Below are positions 12,583 to 24,349 of a stretch of DNA of 64,000 bases, piece after piece (the stretch's first letter is position 1; each line of letters opens with the position of its first letter). The notes below the pieces were generated by a model. The model saw only the letters and a list, made by a program, of their open reading frames with translations. It searched no databases and was not told the origin of the DNA. The stretch comes from Cyanophora paradoxa (taxonomy: Eukaryota; Glaucocystophyceae; Cyanophorales; Cyanophoraceae). The stretch covers positions 24,796 through 88,795 of the forward strand of contig QPMI01000518.1 of the NCBI GenBank assembly GCA_004431415.1, in the 5' to 3' direction. The translations under genes were made by a program, and so were the position numbers.

Positions 12583-15500
12583 CCGTCCTTCGCGTTCGCC
12601 GCGGGGGCGGCGTGGTCGGTGTAGTACAGGCCGGGGTGCTCTTTCACGAGCCGCAGGCACTCCGCCGTCAGCCCCGCCCGGTCTGTTTCCAGCGCGCGTG
12701 AGAACATGGAAAACAGTGGGCGTTTCGACAGATGCGCACCGGCGACGGCGAGCGCGTGCCTCAGCCACCCCATCTTCGTGTAGAGCTGCACGCGAAAATC
12801 AGCAGAGATGCGAGGCGGCCCCCGCCCGGCCGGCGGCGCGCCTGGATGGCCTTCTCCCTGCTGCCAGCTGCCTCGTGCGCCTCGGCGACGAGCGCGAGCT
12901 CTCCCGCCTGCTCGAAGGCCGCCGCCGCCTTCGCGAAGTCGCCGGCGCTGTAGAGGCACCGCGCCGCGCTGACCGCCTCGCCCGCCGCCGCGAAGAGGCC
13001 CGCCGCCTCCCGGTACGCCCTCTGCCGCGGCTTCTCCCCCACTGCGCCTCGGCCCGTCGGACCGCAGGCGCCGCGACGCGAGCCGCGCGGGCGCACCGGC
13101 GGCGGCGGCGCGGGCGACGGCGCCGAGGGCGCGGGCGCGCTCGCCGCCCTTCGCGTCGCGCGCGTTCTCGAAGGCCCGCGCCGCCGCGTCGTACAGGCCC
13201 CGCGCGAGGTACTCCCGGCCCCGCGCCGCCTGCCCGCCCCGCCGTCAGCGGCCGTCGCGAGCGGACGGGGCGGGCGGCGCACCCACTCCTCGGGCCCGCT
13301 CTCGGCGGCTTGCGGGCGCGCGGCCGCCGCCTCGCCCTCCTCGGCGCCCCAGGGCCGCGCGACGCCGGCCGCCGCGAAGAGGTCGAGCATCGGGCGCCCG
13401 CGCTCCTCGTCCTCCTCATAGATCCTGCCGCCGCCCTCGGCGCGGGCGCCGGCGGGCGCGGCGCGGGGCGGGGCGGCGGACCAGACGTTGGTGCGGGCGC
13501 GGGAGACGGCGGTGTAGAGGTGCTTGAGCTCCGAGGCGAGCACGCGGCCGGCGCCGCCCGCCGCCGCCGCCGTCCCCGCCCGCTTCGCCTTTTTGTCGCC
13601 GCCGCCGGCGGCCCCGCCCGCCTCGAGGTCCTCGAAGCCCTTCGCGGCCGCCTCCGCCGCCCCCTCCGCCGCTGCGGCGGCGGCGCCGGCGCGGACGGCG
13701 TCGGCGCAGGCGCGGGCGGCCTCCTTCCACGCGCGCCCGTCCGCGAGCGCCGAGTCGCGGAAGAAGTTGAACCTGCGGCACGGCATGGGCACTGGCGGCG
13801 CGCGGGCGCGGGGCGCGGGGCGTGGGACGCGGGGCGGACACGAGGACGTCGCCCCACTCGAGGCCCTTGCTCTCCTCCACCGTCAGCACGATCGCCCGCT
13901 GCAGCCGCGCCGGCAGCCGGCTCCGCGCCGCCCCGCTCCGCACCAGCACCACCTGCCGCGCCTCAGCGGGCGGCGGCATGTCCGCAGCGCACAGCTCGCC
14001 TGGTCGGCGCCGAGGGGCGCGTCGCCCTCCGCGCCGCCGCCGTCGCCGAAGAGGAAGCGGCCGAGCAGCGCCGGCTCGCGGAAGAGCAGCGGCGCCGGGC
14101 CCGGCACCAGCCCTGCGCGAGCCGGCTCACAGGATGCGGCCGGCGGGGTGGGCGTGCGAGCGGGCGCGCCGGCGTCGCGGGCGAGGTGGTCGATCTCGCG
14201 CTCGAAGAGGGCCTCGATGGCGTCCAGCACCGCCGCCGAGAGGCCCAGCACCCCCGACTTCGACCGGTAGTTCTGCCCCCGCGTCAGGCCGGGCCGGGCC
14301 CGGCGCCGGAGCCGGGGCTGGGGCCGGCGGGGCGCACGCAGGTGAGCTGGCGGACGGGGAGGCCCGAGGCGGCGAGGCGGCGGGCGCGCCCCGCCACCTT
14401 CGCCTCGTGGTGGAACAGCGCCCGCAGATCCGCGAACCTGCCGCCCCGCCCCGCGTCGGGCCCCGAGCGCGCCGGCGCCCCGCCCCCGCCGGGGCGCACC
14501 GGAAGCCGACGCCGCGGGAGACGGTCTGGGCGGTGTCGCCGGCGAGGAAGAAGCCCTTCGGGTCCTCCGTGGCGCAGAAGAGGAGCCAGAGCTCGGCCTG
14601 CGTCAGGTCCTGCACCTCGTCCACCAGCACCTCGTGCACCGCCGCGCCCCGGTACCCCTCCCGCGCCAGCCCCCGGTACACCGCGTGCACCGCGTCCTGC
14701 CGCGGGCCTCGTCGCTTCGCCCGCGCCGGCGGGTGGCGCGGGGCGCACCATGCGGTCGTAGAGGCCGCGGCGGCGCTTCTCGGCGCGGTACCGCTCGAAG
14801 ATCGCGTAGACGCACTTCCGCTGCGACGGATCCAGCCGCGACCTGCGCACGCGCGCGGGCGCCGCCGTCAGGGGCGCCGGCGCGGGTCGGGGCGGGGAGC
14901 TCGGGCGCGCCGGCCGCGGCCGAGGGCGAGGTAGTCGTCCTCGCTGAGGCAGCCGTCGGGCTCCTCCAGGCTCGCCAGGCTCCCCTGCCGCGCGTCGCCG
15001 CCGGCGGAGGCGGGCGGCCCGGCGGGCGGCGCGCGCACGTGATGTGGGAGACGATCTCGGTCCAGGCGACGAGCGGGTGCAGGTTGCGCTCGCCCTTCGT
15101 CGCCGTCACCGCCAGCCACAGCTCCGACGCGAAGCCCTCGTACCCCACCGCCCGCTGCCCCCCGCCGCCAGCGGCTCCCCCTCCCGCCCCGCGCCCCGCC
15201 CACGAGCGCCTGGGCCCCTGCGCCGGGCCGTCACGATCGTTACCCCCGCACGGGCGGGCGCGCGGCCCGCGCACCGCGGGGAGGGGCGCGTCGGGCTCGG
15301 AGTCGGGCCCGGCGGCGTGGCGGCGGACGCGGCCGGCGTCGTCGCGGGCGAAGAAGGGCCGCGCGAGGCTCCCGTCGAGCATCTCGAGCCACTTCGCCGC
15401 CGTCACTGCCCGCACCGCGCTCGAAGGCGGCGGCGGGGCGGCGGCGGGCGAGGGCTGCGCGCGGACCGAAGAGGGGGAAGGCGTCGTCGCGGAGGGCGGC

Positions 15501-17155
15501 GACCGAGTCGGGCAGCTCGTGCGACTCGCGCCCCGGCAGCCGCGGCTCGCCCGCCGCCGCCGCCTCCGGCCCCGCCTCGCCGCCCGCTGCCCGCACCAGC
15601 GAGTGGCCCTCCTCCTGCGACCCGCTCGCCCCCGGGGCCGGCCGAGGCAGGCGGGGCGGGGCGGGGCGGGCACCAGGCGGGCAAACCAGGACCGGACCTC
15701 GCGGCAGAGGGCGGGCGACGAGGCCAGGAAGACCTGCGGGCGGGCCTCGGCGCGCGGCGGGCGGCCGGCCGGCGGCGGAGGCGGGGCGCGCCTGACGGGC
15801 GTGGCCCGAGACGAGCAGTTCGCGCCCCCGGCTCGCCTCCCAGTAGGCCCGGTAGCGGCTCCACAGGCGCAGCAGCGCGCAGCTCGTCTTGCCTGCCGCC
15901 GCGCCGCGTTGGCGGTGCGGGGCGGGCGGGGCCGGCGGCGGGCGCGTACCGGTGCCGGAGCGGCCGAGGAGGAGCACGGGCTCGTCCGCGCAGACCGCCG
16001 CCGCCTCCGCCGCCGCCGCCGCCGCCAGCGCCGGCGCCGCCCCGCCGGCGCCCGGTCCGCCAGCAGCCGCCGCGCGAGCGCCGCCGCCCGCTCCCGCACC
16101 CGCGCAGCACCCCCGCGTCTGCGCCCCGGGCCGCGCCCGCCTCAGCCGCGCCGCCGCCGGGGGCGCGGCCCGCGGCTCACCCGCGCTCCCACCGGCCTGG
16201 CGCTTCGGCTTGGCGGCGCGGCCCTCGGCCCCGAGCTCCGGCCCGGGCGCCGGCGGCGCGGCGGGAGACCCGAGCGATAGCGCCGCGAGGAGTAGCGTCG
16301 GGCCGGCGACGGGCGGGGCGGCGGGGCCGTCCGGCCCGTGGTCTCGGGGCAGCCGCAGCGGTTCGTTGGGGTCGCGCGGCGGGGCCCCGCCGGCCCCGCG
16401 CCCGGGCGCGCCGCGGCCCGGTGCCGCCGGCCGATGTCCTGGATCCGCCGCTGCGCGTCGTCGTGGTTGCAGAGGTCCCTGCGCAGCGGCCCGTGAGCCG
16501 CGGCGGGCGAGCGCGCGGCGCGGGCCGGGGGCGGGGGCGGGGCGGCCACCAGAGGAGGATGCAGTCGCGGGCGCTCTGGTGGCGCTCTGAGAACGAGACG
16601 GTCTCCTCCCACAGCAGCCGCCACCCGCCCGGCAGGTACGACTCGAACAGCGCGGCCCCGGGCGCGTTCTGCGCCGCCCTTGGGTCACCGGGCCCCAGCG
16701 CGGGGCGGGGATGAACGTACGCTGAGGTTAAGGGGCTTGGCGAGGCGCGCGGAGCGCATGCCGCTGGCGATCGCGTGCAGCTTGCGGAGCGCGGCCAGCC
16801 GGTAGACTTCGGCGGCGTCCCTCCACGAGAGCAGAGCGACGCGCGAGACCTCGACCTCCCTGCGTGCGTATAACACGAGAAATCATTGATAACCGTCGCG
16901 GGGGACGCGGGGTCGCATGCGCATGTCGAACGCGCACCACGGGCACTGCTCGATGCGCTCCAGCAGCGCCGGGGCGTCCAGAGTGCGCGAAGCCGCGTCG
17001 TCCATCGCATCTTCTTCAGCCTCTGCTGCGGTCGGACTTGCTGGTCGCGGCGGCTGGTCGGCGGGCGCCGAGGTCGAGGCGATCTGCAGCACGGGTAGCG
17101 GCTGGAGCCCTTCCTCGCGCGCCTTCTCGCGCGCGTACTCGTGCGGCGCCTCCAT
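8670..17155 (-). CDS. TRANK1-like UvrD/SF1 helicase, left copy, spliced
   Basis: This is a large intron-rich gene running from ATG 17155 to a stop at 8670-8672. The N-terminal exon begins MEAPHEYAREK. Helicase motifs follow in order: Walker A GRSGTGKT, split by an intron near 15893-15950; FLASSPALCREV (about 15720); LHPLVAWTEIVSHIT (about 15050); Walker B VDEVQDLTQAE (about 14610); GDTAQTVSRG (about 14530); NYRSKSG (about 14265); LTVEESKGLEWGDVLV (about 13860); and LYTAVSRARTNVW (about 13500). This order and wording match the UvrD-like module of TRANK1 (TPR and ankyrin repeat-containing protein 1). Downstream are an alpha-helical repeat region (about 12890-13220), a CSFC...HNASEKH zinc finger (about 11590-11650) and many short conserved exons. 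The Walker motifs are intact, so this copy may be functional. Its biological role is unknown. Exon limits are approximate. Confidence 0.7.
9680..9717. repeat. Short (GGGGC)n repeat in an intron
   Basis: Seven or so GGGGC units lie between two exons of the left TRANK1-like gene. It is the same unit as the larger array at 7616-7698. Confidence 0.8.
12870..17155 (-). repeat. Left arm of a giant inverted repeat
   Basis: This segment is the reverse complement of 17258-21540 with only scattered differences. Paired landmarks fall where a simple mirror predicts, for example the Walker A exon junction near 15893 and 18520, and the DEVQDLT codons near 14616 and 19797. Differences concentrate in introns, such as the one near 13790-13830 against 20575-20630. 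Beyond about 12870 the two copies remain homologous exon by exon but differ at many residues. Confidence 0.9.
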
Positions 17156-17257
17156 TGAAGCACCACCTTCGCCGCCTTCTGGACTCGACTCGGCTTGGGG
17201 GGATACACGGATCTTCCCCGTCGGGTTGACAGTCTGCGCCGGCGCCGGTCGCCTCCA
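17156..17257. promoter_or_regulatory. Spacer between divergent TRANK1-like copies, possible bidirectional promoter
   Basis: These 102 bp separate two ATG codons that open identical N-terminal exons on opposite strands (17155 minus, 17258 plus). The spacer is the only non-palindromic sequence at the centre of the inverted repeat. If these are the real starts, both promoters lie here or overlap the arms. No TATA box is evident. Confidence 0.4.
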
Positions 17258-20200
17258 ATGGAGGCGCCGCACGAGTACGCGCGCGAGAAAGCGCGCGAGG
17301 AAGGGCTCCAGCCGCTCCCCGTGCTGCAGATCGCCTCGACCTCGGCGCCCGCCGACCAGCCGCCGCGACCAGCAAGTCCAACCGCAGCAGAGGCTGAAGA
17401 AGATGCGATGGACGACGCGGCTTCGCGCACTCTGGACGCCCCGGCGCTGCTGGAGCGCATCGAGCAGTGCCCGTGGTGCGCGTTCGACATGCGCATGCGA
17501 CCCCGCGTCCCCCGCGACGGTTATCAATGATTTCTCGTGTTATACGCACGCAGGGAGGTCGAGGTCTCGCGCGTCGCTCTGCTCTCGTGGAGGGACGCCG
17601 CCGAAGTCTACCGGCTGGCCGCGCTCCGCAAGCTGCACGCGATCGCCAGCGGCATGCGCTCCGCGCGCCTCGCCAAGCCCCTTAACCTCAGCGTACGTTC
17701 ATCCCGCCCCGCGCTGGGGCCCGGTGACCCAAGGGCGGCGCAGAACGCGCCCGGGGCCGCGCTGTTCGAGTCGTACCTGCCGGGCGGGTGGCGGCTGCTG
17801 TGGGAGGAGACCGTCTCGTTCTCAGAGCGCCACCAGAGCGCCCGCGACTGCATCCTCCTCTGGTGGCCGCCCCGCCCCCGCCCCCGGCCCGCGCCGCGCG
17901 CTCGCCCGCCGCGGCTCACGGGCCGCTGCGCAGGGACCTCTGCAACCACGACGACGCGCAGCGGCGGATCCAGGACATCGGCCGGCGGCACCGGGCCGCG
18001 GCGCGCCCGGGCGCGGGGGCCGGCGGGGCCCCGCCGCGCGACCCCAACGAACCGCTGCGGCTGCCCCGAGACCACGGGCCGGACGGCCCCGCCGCCCCGC
18101 CCGTCGCCGGCCCGACGCTACTCCTCGCCGCGCTATCGCTCGGGTCTCCCGCCGCGCCGCCGGCGCCCGGGCCGGAGCTCGGGGCCGAGGGCCGCGCCGC
18201 CAAGCCGAAGCGCCAGGCCGGTGGGAGCGCGGGTGAGCCGCGGGCCGCGCCCCCGGCGGCGGCGCGGCTGAGGCGGGCGCGGCCCGGGGCGCAGACGCGG
18301 GGTGCTGCGCGGGGTGCGGGAGCGGGCGGCGGCGCTCGCGCGGCGGCTGCTGGCGGACCGGGCGCCGGCGGGGGCGGCGCCGGCGCTGGCGGCGGCGGCG
18401 GCGGCGGAGGCGGCGGCGGTCTGCGCGGACGAGCCCGTGCTCCTCCTCGGCCGCTCCGGCACCGGTACGCGCCCGCCGCCGGCCCCGCCCCGCCCCGCAC
18501 CGCCAACGCGGCGCGGCGGCAAGCAAGACGAGCTGCGCGCTGCTGCGCCTGTGGAGCCGCTACCGGGCCTACTGGGAGGCGAGCCGGGGGCGCGAACTGC
18601 TCGTCTCGGGCCACGCCCGTCAGGCGCGCCCCGCCTCCGCCGCCGGCCGGCCGCCCGCCGCGCGCCGAGGCCCGCCCGCAGGTCTTCCTGGCCTCGTCGC
18701 CCGCCCTCTGCCGCGAGGTCCGGTCCTGGTTTGCCCGCCTGGTGCCCGCCCCGCCCCGCCCCGCCTGCCTCGGCCGGCCCCGGGGGCGAGCGGGTCGCAG
18801 GAGGAGGGCCACTCGCTGGTGCGGGCAGCGGGCGGCGAGGCGGGGCCGGAGGCGGCGGCGGCGGGCGAGCCGCGGCTGCCGGGGCGCGAGTCGCACGAGC
18901 TGCCCGACTCGGTCGCCGCCCTCCGCGACGACGCCTTCCCCCTCTTCGGTCCGCGCGCAGCCCTCGCCCGCCGCCGCCCCCGCCGCCGCCTTCGAGCGCG
19001 GTGCGGGCAGTGACGGCGGCGAAGTGGCTCGAGATGCTCGACGGGAGCCTCGCGCGGCCCTTCTTCGCCCGCGACGACGCCGGCCGCGTCCGCCGCCACG
19101 CCGCCGGGCCCGACTCCGAGCCCGACGCGCCCCTCCCCGCGGTGCGCGGGCCGCGCGCCCGCCCGTGCGGGGGTAACGATCGTGACGGCCCGGCGCAGGG
19201 GGCCCAGGCGCTCGTGGGCGGGGCGCGGGGCGGGGAGGGGGAGCCGCTGGCGGCGGGGGGGCAGCGGGCGGTGGGGTACGAGGGCTTCGCGTCGGAGCTG
19301 TGGCTGGCGGTGACGGCGACGAAGGGCGAGCGCAACCTGCACCCGCTCGTCGCCTGGACCGAGATCGTCTCCCACATCACGTGCGCGCGCCGCCCGCCGG
19401 GCCGCCCGCCTCCGCCGGCGGCGACGCGCGGCAGGGGGAGCCTGGCGAGCCTGGAGGAGCCCGACGGCTGCCTCAGCGAGGACGACTACCTCGCCCTCGG
19501 CCGCGGCCGGCGCGCCCGAGCTCCCCGCCCGACCCGCGCCGGCGCCCCTGACGGCGGCGCCCGCGCGCGTGCGCAGGTCGCGGCTGGATCCGTCGCAGCG
19601 GAAGTGCGTCTACGCGATCTTCGAGCGGTACCGCGCCGAGAAGCGCCGCCGCGGCCTCTACGACCGCATGGTGCGCCCCGCGCCACCCGCCGGCGCGGGC
19701 GAAGCGACGAGGCCCGCGGCAGGACGCGGTGCACGCGGTGTACCGGGGGCTGGCGCGGGAGGGGTACCGGGGCGCGGCGGTGCACGAGGTGCTGGTGGAC
19801 GAGGTGCAGGACCTGACGCAGGCCGAGCTCTGGCTCCTCTTCTGCGCCACGGAGGACCCGAAGGGCTTCTTCCTCGCCGGCGACACCGCCCAGACCGTCT
19901 CCCGCGGCGTCGGCTTCCGGTGCGCCCCGGCGGGGCGGGGCGCCGGCGCGCTCGGGGCCCGACGCGGGCGGGCGGCAGGTTCGCGGATCTGCGGGCGCTG
20001 TTCCACCACGAGGCGAAGGTGGCGGGGCGCGCCCGCCGCCTCGCCGCCTCGGGCCTCCCGTCCGCCAGCTCACCTGCGTGCGCCCCGCCGGCCCCAGCCC
20101 CGGCTCCGGCGCCGGGCCCGGCCCCGGCCTGACGCGGGGGCAGAACTACCGGTCGAAGTCGGGGTGCTGGGCCTCTCGGCGGCGGTGCTGGACGCCATCG

Positions 20201-21540
20201 AGGCCCTCTTCGAGCGCGAGATCGACCACCTCGCCCGCGACGCCGGCGCGCCCGCTCGCACGCCCACCCCGCCGGCCGCATCCTGTGAGCCGGCTCGCGC
20301 AGGGCTGGTGCCGGGCCCGGCGCCGCTGCTCTTCCGCGAGCCGGCGCTGCTCGGCCGCTTCCTCTTCGGCGACGGCGGCGGCGCGGAGGGCGACGCGCCC
20401 CTCGGCGCCGACCAGGCGAGCTGTGCGCTGCGGACATGCCGCCGCCCGCTGAGGCGCGGCAGGTGGTGCTGGTGCGGAGCGGGGCGGCGCGGAGCCGGCT
20501 GCCGGCGCGGCTGCAGCGGGCGATCGTGCTGACGGTGGAGGAGAGCAAGGGCCTCGAGTGGGGCGACGTCCTCGTGTCCGCCCCGGGCCCCGGGCCCCGC
20601 GCCCGCGCGCCGCCCGCGCCCACGCCGCCGCAGGTTCAACTTCTTCCGCGACTCGGCGCTCGCGGACGGGCGCGCGTGGAAGGAGGCCGCCCGCGCCTGC
20701 GCCGACGCCGTCCGCGCCGGCGCCGCCGCCGCAGCGGCGGAGGGGGCGGCGGAGGCGGCCGCGAAGGGCTTCGAGGACCTCGAGGCGGGCGGGGCCGCCG
20801 GCGGCGGCGACAAAAAGGCGAAGCGGGCGGGGACGGCGGCGGCGGCGGGCGGCGCCGGCCGCGTGCTCGCCTCGGAGCTCAAGCACCTCTACACCGCCGT
20901 CTCCCGCGCCTGCACCAACGTCTGGTCCGCCGCCCCGCCCCGCGCCGCGCCCGCCGGCGCCCGCGCCGAGGGCGGCGGCAGGATCTATGAGGAGGACGAG
21001 GAGCGCGGGCGCCCGATGCTCGACCTCTTCGCGACGGCCGGCGTCGCGCGGCCCTGGGGCGCCGAGGAGGGCGAGGCGGCGGCCGCGCGCCCGCGGGCCG
21101 CCGAGAGCGGGCCCGAGGAGTGGGTGCGCCGCCCGCCCCGTCCGCTCGCGACGGCCGCTGACGGCGGGGCGGGCAGGCGGCGCGGGGCCGGGAGTACCTC
21201 GCGCGGGGCCTGTACGACGCGGCGGCGCGGGCCTTCGAGAACGCGCGCGACGCGAAGGGCGGCGAGCGCGCCCGCGCCCTCGGCGCCGTCGCCCGCGCCG
21301 CCGCCGCCGGTGCGCCCGCGCGGCTCGCGTCGCGGCGCCGGCCGCCCGACGGGCCGAGGCGCAGTGGGGGAGAAGCCGCGGCAGAGGGCGTACCGGGAGG
21401 CGGCGGGCCTCTTCGCGGCGGCGGGCGAGGCGGTCAGCGCGGCGCGGTGCCTCTACAGCGCCGGCGACTTCGCGAAGGCGGCGGCGGCCTTCGAGCAGGC
21501 GGGAGAGCTCGCGCTCGCCGCCGAGGCGCACGAGGCCGGC
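17258..21540 (+). repeat. Right arm of the giant inverted repeat
   Basis: This is the mirror copy of 12870-17155. The exonic sequence is almost unchanged. Two notable differences are a G-to-A change that removes the splice acceptor before the Walker A lysine codon (about 18520) and a rewritten intron around 20580-20630. Confidence 0.9.
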
Positions 21541-23496
21541 GGCCACCCTGGAAAAGCCTTCCAGGCGCGCTGCAGGCGGGGCGGCATGGGCCTATCGAGT
21601 CTTATCTGACGCCGGCGTGCAGCTCTACGAGAAGATGGGTTGGTTGAGGCACGCGCTCGCCCTCGCCGGTGCGCGGCAGTTGTGCACTGTGATCGGTGTT
21701 GCGCTTTCCGAGCGTCTCACGCGCGAGAAAAACGCGGCAGACCGGGCGGGAAACGCGGCAGCGTGCCTTCACCTCGTGAAAGAGCACCCCGATCTGTACT
21801 ACATCGACCGCTCCGCCCAATCGGAGAAAGGCGGGGCGGTCTCGAAGGGGGTGAGGATAGACCGGGCGTACGTCATAACGAAGGTGCGTGCAGCTTGGGC
21901 CGAGGATCGATCTGGACGCGCTTGCCGAACGCGCCCCGGCAGGCTGCGCTGACAGCGGCGGACGCGGGGGACATCGCCGCCGTCGTCGACATCCTCTCCC
22001 TCGACTGCAATCAAAAGCGGGCGAGTCGGATCGCCCACGGCAGAAGCGCTCGCGGCGCCTGGACCCTGGGCTTACGTATGGAGCGCGCAGGCGCGGAAGG
22101 TGATCGAGGCGAAGGGGCTGGACGCGCAAGTGCGGAAGGAGCTGGCGCGGCGCGACCAGCACCTCGACGTCGACGAACGCCAGGGTGCGCCCCGTGTCGC
22201 GGGGCGGGGAGCCGGAGCTTTCCTCCCGGCTCCGGGACGGGAAGTCGGGGCGCGGCGGGACGCGTTGCTCACGTCGCCCGCCTCCGGCGCGCGCAGAGCT
22301 CTACAAGAGACTCGGCATCAGCATTTCCGTAGGCCGCCCCGTCCGCCGGGGTCGCAGCCGCCGGCCGCTGATCGCCGACCGCGGCAGCTGACCTCCAGCG
22401 CTCTCGGCCGCGGCATCGAAACGGCTGCGGACCTCGAGGTGCAGGCCCGGCCCGGCCGCTGCCCGCTGCGCCACGCTCGCTGGAGGCCAACCTGGGCTCG
22501 CGCAGGCTACGTTGAAGGGCGAGGCCGCGGAGGTCGTATCGGCTGCGGACGCGAGCCGCCATCGGAGGCCCAACCACGTCGACGTGCGTGCGCCGGCGCG
22601 ACGCGCCGCGGCCGGAGGCCAGAGGCGTGAGCTGGACCCCGGGCGCAGCGGATGCTGGCGGGCATGACCGACGAGGAGAGGGTCCAGTGGATGGCCCGCG
22701 ACTTCCAGCAGCGCATCCAGCGCTCCGAACTCTGCCGCCTCGCGGTCCGCCCTCCCCCCAGAAGAGGCCGTCTAGACCTCGGTGCAGAGCCTGAGCTCAT
22801 AATGTTAATTCTAGATCCATCGAGCGATCCGAGCGGCGCCGCCTAGCAGTGTGCTCCTTGCAAATACCACAATCAGTCTAGATCTAGACCTCTTTCTCAA
22901 CTAAATAATTAAGGTCAAAAGGGTCTTAAGGTCGTTCTGCATATCTGTTCTGTTGAATTCTTCAGGTCGTAGCGCTAGCTCCAGATCTTCCGCTGGATGA
23001 CGTTGCTAAGGTCCCTTGAATTCGCAGAAGTCGGGCGAGTCGCGGGGCCGCATGCGGTTCTGCGGCGTCTGCCCCGAGGAGCACCAGCCAAAGAGCGCCG
23101 CCGCCCTGGCCGCCCACAACGCCTCCGCAAAGCACCAGGCGCCCCGCGCCGTCGAGTTTGTTCGGCGTACCGTTCGCTTCGCACGTTGAGACGACGCGCA
23201 CGCGCAGGAGATTGTGCGCGCTCGAGAGCTCTTCTTCCAGCTCATGTGCACGAGGCTCGAGGAAATGCTCCAGCGGTGCGGCTCTTCCGGAGCATGCGAG
23301 GCATAGAGCGCTCGAGAGCCCAGCATTCCGTTCGGATCTCGTTTCATTCTGGGCGCAGAATCAAGCTCCAGGTGGGGCGCCTGGGGGAGATGGCGAACCC
23401 GCCCGGCGGCGCCCGGCCGCAGAACTGGCGCGCCCTCACCAAGGTGCCCCGCCCCCGCGCGGGGCGCGCGTGCCGGCGGCAAAACTAAGGCCTCTA

Positions 23497-23564
23497 CTTT
23501 AAACTTGCAATGCCGGATTCCGGTCCGGATCTTTAAACTTGCAATGCCGGATTCCGGTCCGGTC
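23497..23564. repeat. 34-bp tandem duplication next to the element 1 insertion
   Basis: Two direct copies of a 34-bp unit starting CTTTAAACTTGCAATGCCGG lie at 23497-23530 and 23531-23564, immediately left of the viral terminus. No third copy is seen on the right flank. The duplication may predate the insertion and provide GGTCC-rich target sequence. Confidence 0.85.
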
Positions 23565-23565
23565 C
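23560..23565. repeat. Target-site duplication CGGTCC, left copy
   Basis: CGGTCC directly precedes the first base of the left terminal repeat and directly follows the last base of the right one (49970-49975). Six base pairs is the duplication length known for polinton integrases. Confidence 0.8.
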
Positions 23566-23660
23566 ACACATATTGAAAAACGAATTTAAATCCCTCGTTC
23601 ATCTCGATCGCTTCGCGATCTCGATTCACTCTGGATTTAAATTCGTTTTTCAATATGTGT
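23566..23660. repeat. Terminal palindrome (hairpin), left end of element 1
   Basis: The outermost 95 bp read ACACATATTGAAAAACG at one end and its exact complement at the other. The arms extend at least 28 bp through ATTTAAATCC/GGATTTAAAT. The centre is a second imperfect palindrome around GATCGCTTCGCGATC. Each viral end can therefore fold on itself, resembling hairpin ends of linear viral genomes. Confidence 0.85.
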
Positions 23661-23985
23661 TAATTTAATACTAAAATACATATTTATCGATTAATTTCTT
23701 TAACTTTTTATGCAAACTTTGTATAAATTAATGCAAACTTTGTATTAAAAATGATAAACGCGTTTAATTTAATGCATATTCACGATTGATTCAATCGATA
23801 TTATATCGATAGATTATGTTCTTTGTCGATTACATATATAACTTCGATTGATTAACATTAAACTACTTAAAGAACGATATAATCGCGATTAATTCGCATA
23901 AATTCGCATAAATTCGCATAAACTCGATATATCTCATCGGTATTGAAGTAGACCACCGCCCATTTTGTATCGGAAAACGCAAAAA

Positions 23986-24242
23986 CTGTCACAGAGTTGC
24001 ATTATGTCCAATTAAACAATCGATGGGATTGCGGATTTACATTTTTGCACCGAAAAAGTGTCACAGAGTTGCATTATCTCCAATTAAACAATCGATTAGA
24101 TTGCGGGATTTTCTATTGGAATATATCGGAACTGCATTATGTCCAATTAAACAATCGATGAGATTGCGGATGTATACTTTTGATCGAAAAAGTGTCACAG
24201 AGTTGCATGGTCTCCAATTGAATAATCGATGAGATTGCATAT
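23986..24242 (+). repeat. Four tandem ~65-75-bp units in the left TIR
   Basis: Four degenerate direct repeats share GTCACAGAGTTGCAT, a TCCAATTAAACAATCGAT core and AGATTGCGGAT. Spacers between cores differ. One unit has lost its GTCACAGAG part. A mirror set lies at about 49293-49549. They could be protein-binding iterons for replication or packaging, but no function is shown. Confidence 0.8.
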
Positions 24243-24349
24243 GTTCTATAAAACAGAATAAATGAATTCAAGTGTGACAGGTAGTATTCAAATGATATTC
24301 AGTAAGAGATATATTTGTTTTTGAGAAAGTCAGTAAGAGGGGTAGAATG

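Larger units (their letters stand above)
17258..23565 (+). pseudogene. TRANK1-like helicase, right copy, 5' part
   Basis: This 5' portion of the second gene copy starts at ATG 17258. It carries the same helicase motifs as the left copy: GRSGTG (about 18455), DEVQDLT (about 19797), GDTAQTVSRG (about 19880), NYRSKSG (about 20147), TVEESKGLEWGDV (about 20535) and LYTAVSRA (about 20888). After 21540 it is homologous but diverged, including a helical-repeat exon near 21610-21890 and a CGVCPEEHQ...HNASAKH zinc finger near 23060-23130. The acceptor that should precede AAGACG in Walker A reads caA instead of caG; the next AG is one base later and would shift the frame. The last exon here (LGEMANPPGGARPQNW) ends at a gtgccc donor near 23443. 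The following intron holds integrated element 1. The gene is probably inactive. Confidence 0.65.

Noticed and set aside
12476-14761. Long plus-strand ORF (761 codons) opposite the TRANK1-like gene
   Set aside because: It is an antisense shadow in very GC-rich DNA: Arg/Pro/Ala-dominated, no motif, while the minus strand carries ordered helicase motifs. The mirror ORF in the right arm is the same artefact.
12870-21540. Giant palindrome as a long-read foldback artefact
   Set aside because: The arms differ in introns, in at least one splice site and increasingly outside the arms, and the flanks hold diverged copies of the same gene. An artefact would be identical.
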